In this document: piece after piece, positions 54,403 to 63,654 of the stretch | How positions within the stretch are numbered: position 1 is the first letter of the stretch | Layout of the letters: each line of letters starts with the position of its first letter | Assembly: GCF_900113905.1 (NCBI RefSeq) | Contig: NZ_FORC01000001.1 | Coordinates: forward strand, 186,001-250,000 | From: Phytopseudomonas argentinensis | Lineage (GTDB): Bacteria > Pseudomonadota > Gammaproteobacteria > Pseudomonadales > Pseudomonadaceae | Reading direction: 5' to 3' | DNA length: 64,000 nucleotides | Notes under the pieces: generated by a model | Databases searched by the model: none | Told to the model about the DNA's origin: nothing | The model's input: only the letters and a program-made list of their open reading frames with translations | Program-made: the position numbers and the translations under genes

Positions 54403-55257
54403 TTATACCAGCGCTGGCTCCTGCTGCAACCACTGCTCGAAGTCGCGGCTCTGCGGCATACCTTCCTTCGCCGCGTAGTAGACCAGCCGCAGGTGGCGAT
54501 CCTCGTCGATGGTCAGCGTGGTGTGCTCGAACACCACCTGGCCGATCGAATCGATCTTCAGGTGACGGATCCCCTGGCACGGGCCGTGGATGTCCTGCTG
54601 TCGCCACCACTCTCTAAAATCGGGCGACGCCTTTTCCAGATCCTTCACCAAGGCAGCGATATCAGGATCCTGGGTGGCACGCACAAAGTCGCGGCGGAAG
54701 CTGGAAAGGATCTGCAGCGCCTGCTCACTCCAGGGATTGAACAGCTCTCGCATTGCGGGGCTTGTGAAGAGCATCCAGAGCATGTTGCGGCGATCCGCCG
54801 GCAATGCGGAGAAGCCGAAAATCCGATCCGCTGCGGCGTTCCAGGCCAGCACATCCCAGCGCAGGTTGAGCACGTAAGCCGGGCGTGACGGCAGATCCGC
54901 CATAAGACGGTGGATCAGCGCAGGCACTATGCACCAAGTCTTGCCCGGTTCTGGCGGCAGACGCTGGTGAGCGAGCAGAAACAGGTGGCGACGCTCGGTG
55001 GCATCCAGCTTGAGCGCACGCGAAAGGTTGTCGAGGAAGGCCGCTGAGACACTGATGTCTCGACCTTGCTCCAGCCATGTGTACCAGGACAAGCCCACCC
55101 CAGCCAATGCCGCGACCTCCTCGCGGCGCAGCCCAGGTGTGCGCCGGCGGCTGCCGGCGGGCAGGCCCACCTCCTCCGGCGAAATACGTTCACGGCGACT
55201 ACGCAGGAATTCGGCCAGATCTATTCGAGTGCGTTCAGTTGTGCGAGGCGCGCTCAT
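54403..55257 (-). CDS. XRE-family regulator with MmyB-like sensor domain
   Basis: 284 residues from ATG 55257. The N-terminal HTH has RRRTPGLRREEVAALAGVGLSWYTWLEQGRDISVS, and the C-terminal domain of MmyB type (a PAS-like ligand pocket) has WDVLAWNAAADRIFGFSALPADRRNMLW and VFEHTTLTIDEDRHLRLVYY. Such proteins often control a divergent gene. Here that is the ALA-synthase-like gene across a 155-base gap, so it probably regulates the biosynthetic operon. Convergent with the relaxase gene, 17 bases apart. Confidence 0.93.
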   Translation of the reverse strand: MSAPRTTERTRIDLAEFLRSRRERISPEEVGLPAGSRRRTPGLRREEVAALAGVGLSWYTWLEQGRDISVSAAFLDNLSRALKLDATERRHLFLLAHQRLPPEPGKTWCIVPALIHRLMADLPSRPAYVLNLRWDVLAWNAAADRIFGFSALPADRRNMLWMLFTSPAMRELFNPWSEQALQILSSFRRDFVRATQDPDIAALVKDLEKASPDFREWWRQQDIHGPCQGIRHLKIDSIGQVVFEHTTLTIDEDRHLRLVYYAAKEGMPQSRDFEQWLQQEPALV

Positions 55258-55412
55258 CCGGTTACCTCCAGTAATAGGATAAACAGTCAAATTGTAACCC
55301 CCATAAATCCCGCTAAGAATAGCCCGGCCTGGATGGAATTACCCCTACCAGGCTCTCGCTTGATGAGGAACCACACAGAGACGTGTCATCAACTCGCTAA
55401 GGAGATAAACGG

Positions 55413-56645
55413 ATGTATCAAGCACTTCTTCGAGAACAACTGGAGACATTGAAGTCCTCCAACCAATACCGCACCTTCACCACCCTGAGCCGCATGTGCG
55501 GCCAATATCCTCTGGCCAAATTGGATGGTCGCGAAGAGAACCCGGTGGTGGTCTGGTGCAGCAATGACTACCTCGGCATGTCCCAACATGCAGCTGTGCG
55601 CCAGCGAATTCATGACGCATTGGATGCTTACGGTGCGGGTTCCGGCGGCTCGCGTAATATCGGTGGATCACACGAGGTATACGCAGAGCTGGAAGCCTCT
55701 CTTGCTGAATGGCACGGCAAGGAAGCGGCGTTGGTATTTCCAACTGGTTTTGGTTCCAACGATGCCACCCTTCAGTGCCTGCTGCGACGCATCCCTGATT
55801 GCGTAGTAATCAGCGATGAGCTGAACCATGCCTCCATTGTGAACGGCATCCGCTCCACGCCCAACGAGCGCAAAATCTTCCGTCACAACGACCTGGAAGA
55901 TCTGGAGCAGATCCTTGCCAGCTACCCACTTGGCCAACCGAAGATCGTGGTCTTCGAGTCGATCTACTCAATGGATGGCGACATCGCGCCTATCGCTGAA
56001 ATTGTCGCACTCGCTAAGCGCTATAACGCCCTCACCTATCTGGACGAAGTGCATGCGGTGGGCATGTACGGCCCGCGCGGCGCTGGTATCGCCGCCGAAC
56101 TGGGCATCGCCGGTCAGGTAGATATCATCCAGGGAACCATGGCCAAGGCCATTGGCGTTATCGGGGGCTACATCGCCTCTACTCAGGTAATCGTTGATGC
56201 GGTGCGCTCCTTTGCCACCGGTTTTATCTTCACGACCTCGCTGCCACCGGCAGTCACTGCCGGATGCCTGGCCAGCGTCGAACACCTCAAAGCGAACGAC
56301 AACGAGCGTAATGCTCTGCATCGCCAGACGGGCAAGCTGCGCGAGCGCCTCAAGCATCACGATGTACCGGTGATGCCCTGCTCACAAACTCATGTGCTGC
56401 CGGTACTGGTTGGCGAAGCCAAGCGCTGCAAGGCAGCGGCAGATCGGCTGCTCCACGAACATGGTGTGTACCTGCAGCCAATCAACTATCCATCCGTGCC
56501 GGTAGGGACAGAGCGCTTCCGCGTCAACGCCACGCCGAACCACAACGATGCGCAGATCGAACATCTGGCGGTGTCGCTGCGCGAGACCTTCGACCACTTC
56601 AGCATCCCACTGGCATCCGAGGTGTTTGCTGCGGAGGTGGCCTGA
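55413..56645 (+). CDS. 5-aminolevulinate-synthase-like PLP enzyme (AlmA-like)
   Basis: 410 residues, close to full ALAS length and highly similar: [71 protein letters not shown]-lysine in [46 protein letters not shown]. The residue equal to Thr83 of Rhodobacter ALAS (GGTRNI) is Ser80 here (GGSRNI). As I recall, that Thr excludes amino acids larger than glycine and its Ser variant accepts serine or alanine. Pseudomonas uses glutamyl-tRNA reductase for heme, so this enzyme is expected to make a specialised metabolite from succinyl-CoA and an amino acid. AAGGAG precedes ATG 55413. Confidence 0.93.
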   Translation: MYQALLREQLETLKSSNQYRTFTTLSRMCGQYPLAKLDGREENPVVVWCSNDYLGMSQHAAVRQRIHDALDAYGAGSGGSRNIGGSHEVYAELEASLAEWHGKEAALVFPTGFGSNDATLQCLLRRIPDCVVISDELNHASIVNGIRSTPNERKIFRHNDLEDLEQILASYPLGQPKIVVFESIYSMDGDIAPIAEIVALAKRYNALTYLDEVHAVGMYGPRGAGIAAELGIAGQVDIIQGTMAKAIGVIGGYIASTQVIVDAVRSFATGFIFTTSLPPAVTAGCLASVEHLKANDNERNALHRQTGKLRERLKHHDVPVMPCSQTHVLPVLVGEAKRCKAAADRLLHEHGVYLQPINYPSVPVGTERFRVNATPNHNDAQIEHLAVSLRETFDHFSIPLASEVFAAEVA

Positions 56646-56646
56646 G

Positions 56647-57150
56647 ATGGAACAGTCCTTCTTCACGGTACGTCCGGCCACCCAGGCCGACCTGGTCAGT
56701 TTGGTGGAACTGCGCGCGTATCTGCTGGACGGCACCAACGCCAGCTATTCGAGCAAGACACCAGAAGATGCGACGCGCTGGCGGGCGGCCTACCGCACCT
56801 GGCTGAGCAGCCGCCTGAACGACAGTGACTGCGTGCAGATCCTCGCCGCCGAGCACAAGAAATCCGGTCAGGTGCTGGGCTGTGCGACCGCCATTATCGA
56901 CCAGCGTGCGCCGGCACCGGGCTGCCTCAATGGCCTGTCCGGCTGGGTGCAATCGGTGGTGGTGGAGCCGCAGTGGCGTGGCCGCGGCATCGCCCGGCAT
57001 CTGATGCAGCACCTGCTGCGCTGGTTCGCCAACCGCGGCGTCGGCTCGGTGGTACTGCAGAGCACCGCGGAGGCCGGCACGCTGTATCAGGGCCTGGGCT
57101 TCGCCGTCAGCGACGAGTGCCTGCTGATCCGTCAGGAGGCCTCGGCGTGA
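56647..57150 (+). CDS. GNAT-family N-acetyltransferase (AlmB-like)
   Basis: 167 residues from ATG 56647, one base after the ALAS-like stop. GNAT signature VQSVVVEPQWRGRGIARHLMQHLLRWFANRGVGSVVLQSTAEAGTLYQGLGF has the acetyl-CoA-binding RGRGIA loop and the C-terminal YxxLGF. In this operon the natural substrate would be the amino-ketone product of the upstream enzyme, giving an N-acetylated intermediate; that is inference from gene context. Confidence 0.92.
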   Translation: MEQSFFTVRPATQADLVSLVELRAYLLDGTNASYSSKTPEDATRWRAAYRTWLSSRLNDSDCVQILAAEHKKSGQVLGCATAIIDQRAPAPGCLNGLSGWVQSVVVEPQWRGRGIARHLMQHLLRWFANRGVGSVVLQSTAEAGTLYQGLGFAVSDECLLIRQEASA

Positions 57151-58217
57151 AGATCCTGATCATCGGCCTGGGCTACGCCGGCAACCGTTACCGCCGCGCC
57201 TTCGAGCATATCGCCACGAGCACCGGCCTGCCGCTGTCGCTGGCCTATGTCGGGCGCCGGCGGAAAACGACCGAACAGCCCTACTTCGACAACGTCGAGC
57301 GAGCGCTACAGGTATTTGAGCCGGATATTGCGGTGGTCAGCGTCAACGACCATAGCCATGCATCTGTGCTCAAGCAGCTGGCCGGCTACCGGGGGTTTGT
57401 GCTCTGCGAAAAGCCACTAGTCACGCCCGGTGACGACTTGGACGAGCTGCTATGTGCGCTAGATCAGGTCAGTGGCTTTGCCCTGGATCTGGTGGAGCGC
57501 TACTCGGACGCAACACGGCAGTTGCGCGAGTGGGTCAAGCGCCACGATTGGCAACTGGTGCGCGCCAGCTTCCACTGGGGTAAGGACCGCATCAACGACT
57601 ACCGCCACACCTGCGGCGTGACCAGCGAGGTGATCCATGCCCTGGATCTGGTCGGCTGGATCTGCCCGCGTGCTGGCCAGCTCCAGCTCGATGGTGTGCT
57701 CGGTGTGCGCTCGGACTTCTCCATCTCCGGCTCTGAGGTACTCGACACCGTGCAACTCACCGCCAGCCTGGGCGAGGCGCGGGTCACCGGATACGCCAGC
57801 TTCGTCAACATCGTGCGCCAGCGCACCGTGGATTTCAGCTTCGTCGACCGCGACGCCCGACTGATCCATGCGCGCCTGATATTCGATACGCCGCGCTGGG
57901 ATCACGACCAACTGCGCATCTGGACGCGCGGTGCCAACGGCAGCGAGGAGCTGCTCCACGAGTTCGCCACGGCCCCAGACGAACCTGGCCTGGACACCGT
58001 GCACAAGCTGTCTCGTCTGTGCCGACATGTGGTGCGCGCTGTGGCTCTTAGAGAATCGCCACCCCAGCCATTCGCCGGCCTCGATACCGCTGTGGCCTTG
58101 CAGCGCCTGCTCAACGACCTGGAAACCCATGCCCAAACCCCAGCTCCGGCACGCTACGTCCATGGCGAGACGCGCGTACTGCTGGCCGAGGACAGCGATC
58201 TGGAAAGCCTCGGGTAA
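57147..58217 (+). CDS. Gfo/Idh/MocA-family oxidoreductase (AlmC-like)
   Basis: 356 residues from GTG 57147, which overlaps the previous stop and has AGGAGG eight bases upstream. Rossmann start KILIIGLGYAGNRYRRAF, then PDIAVVSVNDHSHASVLKQL and CEKPLV (the EKP motif), typical of the family. The C-terminal substrate domain is intact. In alaremycin biosynthesis, as I recall it, an oxidoreductase completes the exo-methylene product by loss of water; this enzyme could do the same. The actual reaction is unproven. Confidence 0.9.
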   Translation: MKILIIGLGYAGNRYRRAFEHIATSTGLPLSLAYVGRRRKTTEQPYFDNVERALQVFEPDIAVVSVNDHSHASVLKQLAGYRGFVLCEKPLVTPGDDLDELLCALDQVSGFALDLVERYSDATRQLREWVKRHDWQLVRASFHWGKDRINDYRHTCGVTSEVIHALDLVGWICPRAGQLQLDGVLGVRSDFSISGSEVLDTVQLTASLGEARVTGYASFVNIVRQRTVDFSFVDRDARLIHARLIFDTPRWDHDQLRIWTRGANGSEELLHEFATAPDEPGLDTVHKLSRLCRHVVRAVALRESPPQPFAGLDTAVALQRLLNDLETHAQTPAPARYVHGETRVLLAEDSDLESLG

Positions 58218-58239
58218 CTCAATCACAAGGAGAAGGACT

Positions 58240-60092
58240 ATGTGTGGAATCGCTGGATGGCTGTCCTACAGCCGGAACCTGGAAACGCAACGCGAAACCC
58301 TGCAGCGCATGACCGACACAATGGCACTGCGAGGCCCTGATGCAGGCGGTCTGTGGATTGACGGCCCGGTCGGTCTGGGCCATCGGCGCCTATCGATCAT
58401 CGACCTGGAGGGCGGCCGCCAGCCGATGACAGCGATGCACGGTGGCCCGCGCGAGGTCGCCGCGATCACTTACAGCGGCGAGGTCTACAACTTCCGCGAG
58501 CTACGCACCGAACTGCAACGACTTGGCCACCGTTTCGAGACCCGCAGCGACACCGAGGTGGTGCTGCGCGCCTATGTCGAATGGGGCAAGGCCTTCGTAG
58601 AGCAACTCAACGGCATGTATGCCTTTGCCATCTGGGACCTGCGCTCACAGGAGCTGCTGCTGATCCGCGACCGCATGGGCGTCAAGCCGCTGTACTACTT
58701 CCCTACCTCCGACGGCGTGGTGTTCGGCTCCGAGCCCAAGGCGCTGCTGGCCAATCCACTGGTACCGCGCAAGGTGCGTGCAGACGGCCTGCGCGAGATC
58801 CTGGAGATGGTGAAGACGCCGGGCCATGCTGTGTTCGACGGCATGCGAGAGGTGATGCCCGGCGAGATCGTGCGCATCAACCGCCAGGGCCCGGGCCGTC
58901 GCCACTACTGGAAGCTGGAGGCGCGCGAGCACGAGCACACGCTAGACGAAACCATCCGCCATACCCGCGACCTGCTGGTGGACATCGTCGACCGCCAGAT
59001 CGTCGCCGACGTGCCGCTGTGTAGTCTGCTCTCGGGCGGGCTGGACTCCTCGATCATCACCGCGCTGGCTTCTAAAAAGTTGCTAGCTGAGGGCAAGGAG
59101 AACATCCGCTCGTTTTCTGTCGACTTCGTCGACCACGGCAGCGGCTTCACCGGCGATGCAGTGCGCGGTACCCCGGATGCTCCTTTCGTACGCGACCTGG
59201 TGGAGAAAATTCGCTCCAGTCATCAGGAAATCATCCTCGACAGCCGCGAGCTGGCCGACCCGGCGCTGCGTACGCAGATCGTCCGCGCCCTCGACCTGCC
59301 TCCGGCCTTCTGGGGCGACATGTGGCCATCGCTCTACCGACTGTTCCAGGAGGTGCGCAAGCATTCGACGGTAGCGCTCTCTGGTGAGAGCGCAGACGAG
59401 GTATTTGGTGGCTACCGCTGGTTCCACGACCCTGAAGCCATTCAGGCCAATACCTTCCCCTGGCTGACCTCGGTGACAGGCAAGTACTTCGACGGTAAAA
59501 CCCTGTTCGACCCAGGCCTGCTAGCCCAACTCGACATGCAGACCTTCTTGCGTGACAGCTATGCCCAGGCCATTGGCGACGCACCGGTGCTGCCCGGTGA
59601 GAGCGCCTTCGACCAACGTATGCGGCAGATGAGCTACGTCAACCTGACACGCTTCGTCCAAACCCTGCTCGATCGCAAGGACCGAATGAGCATGGCGGTT
59701 GGCCTAGAGGTACGGGTGCCCTTCTGCGATCACCGGCTGGTTGAGTACGCCTTCAACATTCCTTGGCCGATGAAGGCCTTTGATGGCGGGAGAAAAGCAT
59801 TCTCCGCGCAGCGACCCGCGACCTGCTGCCCGAATCGATCAGCGAGCGGGTCAAGAGCCCCTACCCCTCGACGCAGGATCCGGCCTACGAGCAGGCACTG
59901 CGTGATGCGCTGACCGAAATCCAGGCAGATCGCAATGCGCCGGTGACGGCGTTGCTCGACAGCAGCCGCGTCCAGCAAACCCTGGCCAAGCCGCTCGGAA
60001 GTATCTCGCCCATGTATGAACGCATGGGGATAGAGCTAGCCGTAGGCCTCAACACCTGGCTGAGCGAATACGACGTCAGTCTCAAGCTGTAG
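58240..60092 (+). pseudogene. asnB: Asparagine-synthase-like amidotransferase with a frameshift near its C-terminus
   Basis: Starts MCGIAGWLS with the glutaminase Cys2, at ATG 58240 after AAGGAGAAGG. The glutaminase domain covers residues 2-200 (RGPDAGGLW, HRRLSIIDL, YNFRELR), then the synthetase domain with PP-loop LLSGGLDSSIITALAS and SGESADEVFGGYRWFHD. At 59786-59788 the frame breaks: in frame the protein runs into an unrelated 42-residue tail ending at 59913, whereas the -1 frame reads REKSILRAATRDLLPESI and continues to a stop at 60090-60092. Restoring one C gives 617 residues. It may be a true mutation or a sequencing error. Expected role: amidation of a carboxyl group. Confidence 0.9.
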
Positions 60093-60178
60093 CCCAAAAC
60101 CGGGAGTGGCCCCGGTGCGGGTCACTCCTATTCGCTGTACCACCCAAGCGCTCCGAAGGAGCACAAGCGAGTCCGAGC

Positions 60179-61342
60179 ATGCACACACCCAACCAATCAC
60201 CCATCTACCTCATAGCGCTGGGGGCTTTCGCCCTAGGCATGGCCTCCTATGTCACCGCCGGGTTGATCCCGATGATCGAGTCCTCGTTCGCGGTCTCCGT
60301 CGCGGTGGCCGCACAGTTGGTCACCGCCTTCACTCTGGCCTACGGCCTGGGTTCGCCGATCTTCGTGGCCCTGACCCCAGCAAATCGTCAGCGCGCCGGC
60401 CTGTTGCTGGCCCTGGGCCTGTTCGTCATTGCTAACGCCGCCAGTGCACTGGCCGAGAGCTTCACCGTGCTCATGGCCTGGCGTGCCATCGCCGGTATCG
60501 GCGCAGGCGTCTACCTGGCCATGGGCATCGGTGCCTCGGCCGCCGTGTCCACCCCGGAGCGCCGCGGCAAGGCCATCGCCATCATCATGGGCGGCATGGC
60601 CAGCGGCGTGGTGCTGGGCGTGCCACTCAGTCTGCTGATCGCCGAACAGCTGCGCTGGCAGGCTGCCCTGTGGCTGGTCACCCTGCTTGGCCTCGTGGCC
60701 TTCTTCGGCCTGCTGCTGAAGCTCCCTTCATTGCCGGCGGCCACTGCCACAACGCTGGGCCAGAAGCTGGCGATCCTCGGCGACGGTCATGTGCTGGTCA
60801 TCCTGCTGGTGTCGCTGCTGGCTGCTATCGCCAGCCTGGGCATGTACACCTTCATCGCCCCACTGCTGGCTGACCCGGCCTACGGCGCGGTGCGCTCGGT
60901 CACGCCCTATCTGTGGGTCTGGGGCATCGGCGGTGTGCTGGGCAGCTTCCTGATCGGCCCACTGGTGGATCGCATCAAGGGCCCGGTGCTGACCTTCGCT
61001 ATCATGATCATCCTCGCCGTGTCGCTGTTCGTGCTGCCGCTGGCGGCTGCCCTCAGCACCTGGCTGGTAATGCTGCCTATTGCTCTGTGGGGAGCCGTCG
61101 GCTGGGCGCTACAGGTGCCGCAGAACAACGAACTGATTCTTGCCCGCCAGTCTCAGGGGGACGGCAACCTGGCCATCGCATTGAACGAGTCCGCGCTCTA
61201 CCTGGGCAGCGCTATCGGCGCCGCGGCCGGCGGTTTCGTGCTGCTGTTGCAAATGCCTACCTGGACACTGGCTGCCAGCGCAGGGAGTGTGGCCGCCTTG
61301 GGTGCTCTGCTGCAAATCATCAATCTGCGTCGCCGGGCCTAA
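60179..61342 (+). CDS. MFS transporter (DHA1-type exporter)
   Basis: 387 residues with about twelve membrane helices. Family features include GFALGMASYVTAGLIP-like first helix, the loop after helix 2, MAWRAIAGIGAGVYLAMGIGA (motif B region, Arg near residue 100), PERRGKAIAIIMGGMASGVVLGVPL (motif C). Typical of sugar/drug efflux proteins of the AraJ/YdhP kind. As the fifth gene of the pathway it likely exports the product and protects the host. A hairpin-forming 86-base gap separates it from asnB. Confidence 0.93.
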   Translation: MHTPNQSPIYLIALGAFALGMASYVTAGLIPMIESSFAVSVAVAAQLVTAFTLAYGLGSPIFVALTPANRQRAGLLLALGLFVIANAASALAESFTVLMAWRAIAGIGAGVYLAMGIGASAAVSTPERRGKAIAIIMGGMASGVVLGVPLSLLIAEQLRWQAALWLVTLLGLVAFFGLLLKLPSLPAATATTLGQKLAILGDGHVLVILLVSLLAAIASLGMYTFIAPLLADPAYGAVRSVTPYLWVWGIGGVLGSFLIGPLVDRIKGPVLTFAIMIILAVSLFVLPLAAALSTWLVMLPIALWGAVGWALQVPQNNELILARQSQGDGNLAIALNESALYLGSAIGAAAGGFVLLLQMPTWTLAASAGSVAALGALLQIINLRRRA

Positions 61343-61385
61343 CGTCGACGCTTAAATTCAACATCTAACTGATGGAGGAAAGGCC

Positions 61386-62312
61386 GTGGAACTGCGCCAC
61401 CTTCGCTGTTTCATTGCCGTTGCAGAAGAACTGCATTTCGCGCGTGCTGCCGCGCGCCTGCATATCGAACAGTCGCCCCTGTCGCGGATCATCAAGGAAC
61501 TGGAGTACCGCCTGGGCGTGCAACTGTTCGAACGCACCACGCGGCGCACGCGCCTGACCTGGGCCGGCAAGGTGCTCTTGAAAGAGGCGCGTAGGGTGCT
61601 CGCTGTGGTCGATCAGGCCAAGGCCAGCGTCAAGAGCGCAGCGGCCGGCTACCGTGGGCGCATTCGCGTGGCGCTGTCCGACGGTACACCTCAGGCACGC
61701 TTGGCCGCCCTGCTCGCCCAATGCCGCGAGGAAGAACCCGAGGTCGAGATCTGCCTGTCGGAGGTCACCTTCAGCGAACAGGTCAGAGGGCTGAACGATG
61801 ACCTGTACGACATCGGGCTCGCTCAATCGGACGAGCTCGGCGAAGGGCTGGTGGCCGAGCCGGTCTGGTTCGATCCACTGGTTGTGGCGGTGCCTGCCCG
61901 CCACCCGCTACTTAGCTACCGGCGCGTACCGCTCGATGAGGTGGTGCGCTACCCGCTGGTGCTCTGCGATCCGCAGGTCTGCCAAGGATTCTGGCAACAA
62001 TTACAGCGGGTATTGGGCGCCGTGGATACGCGACTGACCATTGCTGACCACGTTCCCACTCTGGATCTGATGATGGCGCTGGTCGCCGCGGGTTACGGTC
62101 TGGGCTTCTCCAGCTTGGCCCGCATCAACGAACTGAACAATCCGGACGTCGTGGCCAGGCCGCTAGACGGCTGCGCATCGATGCTGACCACCTACATGGT
62201 AAGGCGCAAAGGCGAGCCGGCCGAGCAACTGGCGCGATTTATTGGGCGGGTGAGCCCGGCGGAACGCCAGGCGTTGCTGCCGGATCACGCATCACAGAAG
62301 GAAATCGCCTGA
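61386..62312 (+). CDS. LysR-family transcriptional regulator
   Basis: 308 residues from GTG 61386 (GGAGGAAAG upstream). N-terminal HTH: MELRHLRCFIAVAEELHFARAAARLHIEQSPLSRIIKELEYRLGVQLFERTTRRTRLT. The effector domain has VALSDGTPQARLAALLAQ and DIGLAQSDELGEGLVAEPVW. It is 43 bases after the MFS gene in the same direction, so probably part of the operon and an activator of it; the effector is unknown. Confidence 0.94.
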   Translation: MELRHLRCFIAVAEELHFARAAARLHIEQSPLSRIIKELEYRLGVQLFERTTRRTRLTWAGKVLLKEARRVLAVVDQAKASVKSAAAGYRGRIRVALSDGTPQARLAALLAQCREEEPEVEICLSEVTFSEQVRGLNDDLYDIGLAQSDELGEGLVAEPVWFDPLVVAVPARHPLLSYRRVPLDEVVRYPLVLCDPQVCQGFWQQLQRVLGAVDTRLTIADHVPTLDLMMALVAAGYGLGFSSLARINELNNPDVVARPLDGCASMLTTYMVRRKGEPAEQLARFIGRVSPAERQALLPDHASQKEIA

Positions 62313-62368
62313 TCGCCCGAGGCACTAGATCTCCCCGTCGCGGCGAGCCCTCCCAGAAGAGCGTCTTA

Positions 62369-62392
62369 GCGGCAGCCCAGCCAGGCTGCCGC
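62369..62392 (+). terminator. Terminator of the biosynthetic operon
   Basis: Stem GCGGCAGCC / GGCTGCCGC with a 6-base loop, followed by ATTTGTTGT, 57 bases after the LysR stop. Confidence 0.75.
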
Positions 62393-62471
62393 ATTTGTTG
62401 TATCTGGCCAAAAAGCCCCTTTCTTGACAAGAAGACACTCACCGTTAAATATACGTAAATAGCGCACAAAA

Positions 62472-62816
62472 ATGAAAGCATTGTTCGTTGAACTGTCACC
62501 CTTTGAGCGCAACCGAAAAGCCCACCTGGATGACGGCGAATACTCGCTATTCCAGCAAATGCTCTTGGCCAACCCGGAGGTGGGCGCAGTCATCGCCAAC
62601 AGCGGTGGTCTGAGGAAGGTCCGCTTCGGATCAGTCAGGCGCAGCAAGGGGAAGCGAGGTGGCGTTCGGGTGATTTATTACTACTGGCACAGCGGTCTGC
62701 AGTTCTGGCTCTTTACCCTGTATGACAAAGACGAACTCGATGAGCTGAGCAGTGACCAGCGTAGGCAGTTGAAAGCGCTCCTTGAGCGCGAAGTTGAGGC
62801 GAGGCAAGCACCATGA
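62472..62816 (+). CDS. higB: RelE/HigB-type toxin
   Basis: 114 residues, basic. LRKVRFGSVRRSKGKRGGVRVIYYYWHSGLQFWLFTLYDKDELDELS is the RelE/HigB mRNA-interferase-like core. Toxin before antitoxin with an ATGA overlap is the HigBA/NadS order. Probably stabilises the element by post-segregational killing. Confidence 0.9.
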   Translation: MKALFVELSPFERNRKAHLDDGEYSLFQQMLLANPEVGAVIANSGGLRKVRFGSVRRSKGKRGGVRVIYYYWHSGLQFWLFTLYDKDELDELSSDQRRQLKALLEREVEARQAP

Positions 62817-63121
62817 CCAAACGCGATATTTTTTCCGAGCTGATCGAAGGCTTCGACGACTTGGCCGCAGCACGTGAAGGCAAGCGTACGCTGCGTACTC
62901 ACAAGGTCGAATACAAGCCAATCGAACCCGCGACAGGCGCGGAAATCGTCGCACTGCGCGAAAAGCTGCAGATGTCCCAGGGTGTATTTGCGCAGGCCAT
63001 CCACGCCAAGCCTGCAACCCTGAAGAACTGGGAACAGAACCGCTCAAAGCCCAACGACCAGGCCACTGTCCTGATCCGTATCCTGAGCAAGCATCCGGAG
63101 CTCATACGCGAACTGGCATAG
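62813..63121 (+). CDS. higA: HigA/NadS-type HTH antitoxin
   Basis: 102 residues. The C-terminal half is an XRE-type HTH: EIVALREKLQMSQGVFAQAIHAKPATLKNWEQNRSKPNDQATVLIRIL. The N-terminus would wrap the toxin and the HTH would repress the operon. Overlaps the toxin gene by four bases. Confidence 0.9.
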   Translation: MTKRDIFSELIEGFDDLAAAREGKRTLRTHKVEYKPIEPATGAEIVALREKLQMSQGVFAQAIHAKPATLKNWEQNRSKPNDQATVLIRILSKHPELIRELA

Positions 63122-63466
63122 CTCAACGGAGCGCTATTCCTCCCTGCAACAGCGGCGAGTCGGCAGAATCACTCGCCGAGTACCCAAATCAATTGGGAAG
63201 CGAAGTGAAGCGGGCAGCATGCACAGGCCTTCGCTACAACTCGATTCGCTCTCCAGGCAACGTCTGCTGGGCGCTGATGACTCCGCGCCCTGTCACCTCG
63301 ATCATCCAGGCTACCCATTCCGAGATGATCGGGAGCGAGCAAGTAATCAGCATCAACCAAATTACAACGCTGCTAGCCGAATAGCTCCCAGCGCTGAGGG
63401 TGAACCCTACCATGAGGTAGGGAGCGGCCTCCGGTCACGGACTGCCGATCACAACCGGCAGAAATC

Positions 63467-63654
63467 GGCCGATTGTGTTGAAAAAGTTCCTTCGCGATTA
63501 CTACCCCACGAACGAGCGTTGCTGAGGTGGAAATCTAAGGTGTTTGGAAGGTGGAAGTCAGCCTGGTTTTTACGTAGCAGCGCCAAGATCGTGCGTTTTT
63601 TGAGCGCCGGAATGGCCGATCCAGCCAAGGTCGACTTTTTCAACAGAATCGGCC
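63467..63654. repeat. Inverted-repeat remnant (IS/MITE-like) in a gene-free stretch
   Basis: Left arm GGCCGATTGTGTTGAAAAAGT at 63467-63487 and right arm ACTTTTTCAACAGAATCGGCC at 63634-63654 are inverted copies with one mismatch over 21 bases, enclosing 146 bases with no ORF. The TGTTGAAAAAGT ends resemble those of several Pseudomonas insertion sequences. The whole of 63122-64000 shows no believable gene. Confidence 0.5.

Noticed and set aside
55413..56645. The ALAS-like gene as a housekeeping heme gene
   Set aside because: Pseudomonas uses the C5 pathway, the active site has Ser for Thr, and the gene heads an operon of acetyltransferase, oxidoreductase, amidotransferase and exporter genes on a mobile element.
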